Position numbers and translations under genes: made by a program | In this document: piece by piece, positions 58,938-64,000 of the stretch | Numbering within the stretch: position 1 is the stretch's first letter | Layout of the letters: each line of letters opens with the position of its first letter | NCBI GenBank assembly: GCA_030278955.1 | Contig: JAOANR010000006.1 | Location: 10,873,915-10,937,914, forward strand | Source of the DNA: Hygrophila difformis | Taxonomy: Eukaryota > Streptophyta > Magnoliopsida > Lamiales > Acanthaceae | Length of the DNA stretch: 64,000 nt | Reading direction: 5' to 3' | Notes under the pieces: generated by a model | What the model saw: only the letters and a program-made list of their open reading frames with translations | What the model was told of the DNA's origin: nothing | The model's database searches: none

Positions 58938-61295
58938 TCTATAATATACTAAAGTAGAGTATTCTCCACAAATTTTCCCCCCAAAACTCCTCTCTCCTCC
59001 ACATTAATTGCTCTTTATATTTTTTATTCTATCCATTTCTTATATAAATATAAAAAGTATAAATAAAAAAATAGAAGGAATTTCATTATATTGAAAATGT
59101 TTAATTTATATTAATTTCAAAAATTATATTCTTTTTATTATTATTCCATTAATGAATGGTAATACTAATACCATTGTCATGATTAGTGATAAAAGTATTT
59201 AATTTTTATTATAAATTAATATTGAATTCTAAACAAATTATAAATAATAATAATTAAATAGTATAACTTATAATACATTTGAATCTAAAATTTTATATCT
59301 AATTTAAACTTATTAAATATTCAATTAAATAGAGAATGCATGTGATTATTACTATCTCATTAATAATTTTTCCCCCAAAATTCCTCTCTCCTCCACATTA
59401 ATTGTTCTATATATGAATATATCTATTTTCTATATAAATATAAAAAAGTATAAAGAAAAAATAGAATTAATAGAGGAATTAATTATTACACACTCATTAA
59501 AACCTTTGAATTGAAAACTGTAAAATAAAAAAAAATTCAACATGGGATGTTTATTCAAAATATTTTAAATAGAAAGTGTAGTTATCACATATATTGTATT
59601 CTTCTATCTTTCTTCTATATAAATAATAATAATAAAAAATTATAAAAAAGTTGAATTAAATAGAGGGTATATATCATTATTACACACTCATGAAAAACCC
59701 TTGAATTGAAAAGTTTTTAAAAAATATATAATTATTTCAAGATAGAAATTTTTGGTTCCTCAAAAAAAAAAAAGATAGAAATTTTATTCAAAATATTTTC
59801 ATTTATATTATTTTCATAAAATATTTTTTTCATTATTATTTAATTCAGTAATTAATGGTAATACTAATGTCTTGAGAGATATAATGATTAATGATAAAAT
59901 GAATATAATTTTTATTATAAATTTATGTTGAATTCTAAATAAATTATAAAATATTAATTTTGTACTATAACTTATAAAAACATTTGAATATACAATTTTA
60001 AATTTATCTAATTTAAATTTGTTAAAATATTCAATTAAATAGATAGTGCATGTCATGGTAATATCTCATTAACTCGATTGAGTATATCATTATTACACTC
60101 ATTAAAACCCTTGAATTGATAAAAGTGTACAAAAAAAAGTTTCAAGATGGGAATTTCATTGAAAATATTTTAATTTACATTAATTTCAAAAAATATATTC
60201 TTTTTTATTATTATTATTATTTCAGTTATTAATGATAATACTAATAGCATTGTCTCGAGAGATGTAATGATTAGTGATAAAATGTATTTAAGTTTTATTA
60301 TTAATTTATTTTGAATTCTAAATAAATTATAAAATACTAATTTTATACTATAACTAATAATACATTTGAATAAAATTTTTTAAATTCATCTAATTTAAAT
60401 TCATTGAAACATTCAATTAAATAGATAGTGCATGTAATTATTACTATCTCATTAATTAGATAGGGTATTATGATCAATGGTTCACTGTAAAGAGTTTTCT
60501 ATAAGATCGGTGATTTCATTCTTATGCGAATATATATTACTTCATTTCATTTGATGATATATTTATTGTTTTTTTTTTCAAAACTATGGTTTCTGATCAT
60601 GTGGTTTTTCACATATTCATTTATATTGGCTTTGAATGCAGATATCCTTAGATGGTTCATGAGTTAGTATTGGAGTGGTCATCAATTTGCATACTAATAA
60701 GTTGTCTTGATTTATTTGGTTTTACTTTCATTTCTTTATCCGGTTAATTTGACATTTGAGTTGCCATTTGGTATTTTTATACTATTTACTATTTATATTT
60801 CTCATTATGAAATTTAGTTTTTTGCATCGAAGCACTTCAAAGTTAATTTTGTGGCTGTGCAAGGAAAATATGTGGTACTATCAAACAGTTTTTTAAATTA
60901 ATATACCTATATGTAAATTGCAATTACTTGGGGTTCTTGCCTTCCGAAGATATTTGTTGCAATATTTTTTCTTCTAGATTATTCATTGGTAATTTGATTG
61001 CGTGTCTGGCAAAAAACAGCAAAAAGTATAATAATTACCATGATTCTTAGTGTACACTTCTTCTTAAGGACATTTAAGTGCATGCATGTTATTATCAAAC
61101 AATTGATTGTTGTATCCGAAATAGTTTGTATAAGACAGTTGATTCCTAAAGTTGAAAAGTTGGTGGTGTAATTTTCTTAGACTATAGTTTATTTATGTAT
61201 ATTTTAAAAAAAATTATTAATTCTTTTTAAATATTTTCTTTATTTTATTAATGAAATTATATTGCCCGGTGCATCGCACGGGCGGGTATTACTAG
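58938..61295 (+). mobile_element. 2.4-kb non-autonomous Helitron H5
   Basis: 5' end TCTATAATATACTAAAGTAG after A58937. The 3' hairpin GCCCGGTGCATCGCACGGGC (61264-61283) is followed by GGGTATTA and CTAG at 61292-61295, then T. The terminal GGGCGGGTAT..CTAG is shared with H2, so both belong to related families. The first 1.5 kb is made of two or three diverged copies of a 5' segment (a CCTCTCTCCTCCACATTAAT block at 58986 and 59382; ATTCTAAATAAATTATAAA-type blocks near 59230, 59932 and 60312). 60500-61290 is unique and T-rich with no coding capacity. Confidence 0.85.
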
Positions 61296-61464
61296 TTTAG
61301 TTTAATAAGGGAGATAGATCGGATGTGTAGTTGTGCATGGCATGGTGCAAGAAACAGCCCTTTTTATAGATGGATGGATATTTATTAGTACTATTCATAA
61401 ATGAGAACCCTCTGCTTGCTGTTCATCGATATATGGATCCAAATTAATTGTTATCGTCTATTAT

Positions 61465-61719
61465 GGCCCTGTTTGGCAAATAATCTAAATGAAATTAGTT
61501 TATTCTATTCAATTTAAGATAAATTAGCTTATTTGAAAAGACAAAATAACTTAAAATAGTGTTCAATCAACTTTTTTCGAAACTGCTGCAAATAGCAGCA
61601 TTTTGGAATTAGTTTAATCTAGGCAAAAAATTTACCTCAAAACTGTCAAACAGTTAATTTTAACTAATTTATTACTTACATAATCAGTTAACAGTAACAA
61701 CTAATTCCCAAACAGGCCC
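61465..61719. mobile_element. GTTTGG-ended MITE
   Basis: Ends GGCCCTGTTTGGCAAATAA and, inverted, GGGCCTGTTTGGGAATTAG, flanked by TAT on both sides. 255 bp. It interrupts a stretch that is continuous in duplication copy A (near 37590), confirming it as an insertion. Confidence 0.7.
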
Positions 61720-62236
61720 TATGTATTACATTAAACAAAGCTTCAAGCTAAGTTGCCAATTGCCAACTTCTGACTTTTATGACCGGTGATTTGGGCAGCA
61801 TGCAAGATATTATTTATTTTATTCTACTTTAATTAAAATAATCCAATTCATTCCTGGTGGCTCTTAAAAAAAAAAAGTTAATCCAATCCAAGTACAATAA
61901 TTATTTACTTGCCTCATAGTATACTATAAATTTAATTTGCCTTAGTTAGACGAAGGGAACCCACCTTCCATCCACTATCCAATGCACAAACTTCCCCAAC
62001 CACAATCACTTCCTCTGATCTAAATTCATATTCATATTATTATACATAACAAATTAACTTTTAAAGTTAAATTGAAATAATTTCAAATTATACTTCAAGA
62101 GATAAGAATCCAAACGAATTAAGGCAAATGAAGGGATGAACTATTTAATTTGATCAATGAGCGATATCCACGCAGACCTTTTTCCATGATAAGGCCAAGA
62201 ATTTTATGTTGACCGTACCATAGCGACATTCATTTA
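61720..62236. other. remnant of duplication copy B
   Basis: Matches 37610-38410 of copy A (AAACAAAGCTTCA, GTTGCCAATTGCCAACTTCT, CTTCCCCAACCACAATCACT, TTTATGTTGACCGTA) without the MITE found there. No gene. Confidence 0.7.
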
Positions 62237-63139
62237 TAGAGGTGTCGAAACGGGCCCGCGGGGCGACACGGGCCGGCCCGCGCGGGCCCCCGCATTTTTG
62301 CGGGCTTGAACGGGGCGGACCTAAATGGGGCGGGCTCAAAATGCCTAGGCCCGACCCGCCCCACACGCGGGCTACGGGTTTTGCGGGCCGGCCCGCGGGC
62401 TTTTTAGAAAAATATTATTAAATTTATTTTTTAATGTAAAAAACATAAAATTGTGAATATTTTTTATTGTATAAACTAAAAACAAGATATAAAGATTTAT
62501 AAATGAAATTAAAATTATAAATAGTTAAAGTGTGTATTTTTTGGCATAATTATTTACTTTAATAGTACGTTTGTTGAATAATTCTTTAAAAACTAAATTT
62601 ATTCTAATTTGTAATATTAAATGGTGCATTATATTTTAAAAATATAGTATTGGACAAGATAAAAAATTTATAATTAATGACTGGGTTGATAAAAATATTG
62701 TGTCTGACGGTCGAAGTCTTTTAGGAGGTTAATCTGTTTTAGCAGTGATTTTATATTTTAAAAGTAAGATAATTAACAATCAAACTATAACAATTTACAA
62801 GTATTCATAATTTTTAATAAATAAAATAAAAAGGAATTTATACTTAAAAAAACTAATATGAATAATATAAAGAAGCAGAGAAATATTAGAAGATATCGAC
62901 TATTTATATAACAATTTGAAATTTAATGTGTAACCAAAATTTTGATTTATGTTTGATGACTAAATGAGTTAGTGTTAGACATTGAATAATTTACCAAATA
63001 AATTAATCAATATTCAAAATCTAGTAAACTGTAAAAAAAAAAAAAAAAACAGGGCAAAGCCCGCGGGCCGGCCCGCCCCGCATATTTTGCCTTGCGGGGC
63101 GGGCCGGCCCAACGGGCTCGGCCCACATTGACACCTCTA
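62237..63139. mobile_element. non-autonomous hAT element with GC-rich ends
   Basis: Ends TAGAGGTGTCGAAACGGGCC and, inverted, TAGAGGTGTCAATGTGGGCC, with an exact 8-bp target duplication TTCATTTA (62229-62236 and 63140-63147). Both ends are packed with GGGCCGGCCCGC-type palindromic words, while the 650-bp middle is AT-rich and non-coding. The flanks continue the copy B sequence. Confidence 0.88.
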
Positions 63140-64000
63140 TTCATTTAGATTAGTTGAATATGCAGTGCCTAGCTTAGGGACCAATTAAATGCTTTAGCAA
63201 AATGGATTTTATAAGTAATAAATAAATACGATTGGGTTTTCGTTATATTTTTTTTTTTGTAAAGATAGTACGATGTATTATTACGGTAATAACTCCATGA
63301 AGTGGACTAGTATATTGTTATCGGATTTCATATTTCATTACACGTAGGAAAGTTAGAAATTTCACTTTTCTTCTTTGTTTTTGATTTGCAATGTTTTCCT
63401 TAAAAATTATTTATTTTTATTTAGTGTAATCGTTTTCTTTATAATTTCTATTAATAATTAACAATTAAATTTAATCTCGAACTATTGTTATTTTGCTTTG
63501 CCAAAAAACCATGTCGTATAGATTTATTATACTAGGTATAAAGAGTAGGGATAAAGACCAAAATAGTCTCATAACTTATCTTTATTTAAGTTTACAATTG
63601 TCCAGAGTCTATTTGAATATTTAATCAGGCCTATCGCTACACTAAAAACGACCAATTTAGTCATTCATACCACTGGTGACCATTATTGCGAAATGTAATA
63701 CTCATTTGATTCCGTAACTTATCAATAATGTCAATTTCGTCTATATACTTTTAATTCAATCATTATTTGGGCAGACCTTAAAATCATGCACTATACGAAT
63801 AAAGTTATTTTGCAACGAAAATTTGTGATGGGAAAAAAATCGTTGCAATTCGTGGCCTAAATTTATTTCGTTGCTATTTGAGACATTACCAGAAAAAATA
63901 TGGATTCGGTCGCTAAAATTGTGGTATGTAAAAATGAATTTTAGTCGCAAATTTGATGGCTAATCTAGTGACAGAATTTTACTATATTTTTTCGGTCGTT
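63140..64000. other. end of duplication copy B and unassigned sequence
   Basis: Up to about 63430 it matches copy A (CAATTAAATGCTTTAGCAAA, ACGGTAATAACTCCATGAAG). Beyond that there is AT-rich sequence without a recognisable gene. 63740-63990 carries ATTTCGTTGC/TTGCAACG-like words and TCGGTCG runs that may be the edge of another transposon cut by the window end. Confidence 0.4.

Larger units (their letters stand above)
40131..63430. repeat. segmental duplication, copy B, expanded by transposons
   Basis: Collinear with 33370-40130 but split by a MULE (42530-58390), a Helitron (58938-61295), a MITE (61465-61719) and a hAT element (62237-63139). Without these, copy B is only about 4 kb. The S2 gene is kept; the phylloplanin gene is a relic. 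Confidence 0.75.

Overview
This window is nuclear DNA of a flowering plant, most likely a eudicot. The evidence is intron-containing genes with GT-AG junctions, a PHYTOCHROME KINASE SUBSTRATE gene, a phylloplanin-like secreted protein gene, telo-box/site II ribosomal protein promoters, and plant-type Helitrons, MULEs, hAT, Stowaway and PIF MITEs, SINEs and a Ty3/gypsy element. An asterid is plausible but cannot be proven from the sequence. Only about 5% of the window is host coding sequence. The rest is mostly a stack of nested transposons whose order of insertion can be read from target-site junctions.

Layout. Positions ~590-24130 are one nest. A small Helitron (H1) was split by a 23-kb Helitron (H2, 1043-24047). 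The 5' ~970 bp of H2 is tandemly triplicated, and its first unit was hit by an 8.5-kb reverse-oriented Helitron (H3, 1983-10463) carrying exon fragments of host genes, including a CMGC kinase. H2 also holds two MITEs, a LINE RNase H fragment, a SINE and a young 9.5-kb LTR retrotransposon (14158-23632) whose 3.3-kb LTRs are longer than its internal region. Positions 24131-26425 hold MITEs and SINEs. The PKS-family gene lies at 26696-28108 (minus).

Positions 33370-63430 are a tandem segmental duplication of a unit with a 40S ribosomal protein S2 (uS5) gene followed by a phylloplanin-like gene on the opposite strand. Copy A (33370-40130) keeps both genes and gained two Stowaway-like MITEs. Copy B keeps the S2 gene (40422-42175), but its phylloplanin gene is an internally deleted relic (58655-58915), and the copy is expanded by a 15.9-kb MULE, a 2.4-kb Helitron, a 0.26-kb MITE and a 0.9-kb hAT element.

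The most unusual object is the MULE at 42530-58390. It has ~150-180 bp terminal inverted repeats and is flanked by the palindrome TGCCATGGCA. It encodes a MuDR-type transposase (DDE, SWIM, two zinc knuckles) converging on a Ulp1/C48 protease-like gene with a DUF1985-type N-terminal region, the KAONASHI-like class. It has also captured the N-terminal part of ribosomal protein L15 (eL15) and amplified an exact 270-bp (90-codon) piece into five full copies and one partial copy in one reading frame, bounded by inverted repeats. The transposase, the Ulp1 gene and the L15 array each carry one in-frame stop explicable as a C-to-T transition.

Limits: exon boundaries, family names and TE borders come from reading the sequence only. 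No database search or alignment program was run.
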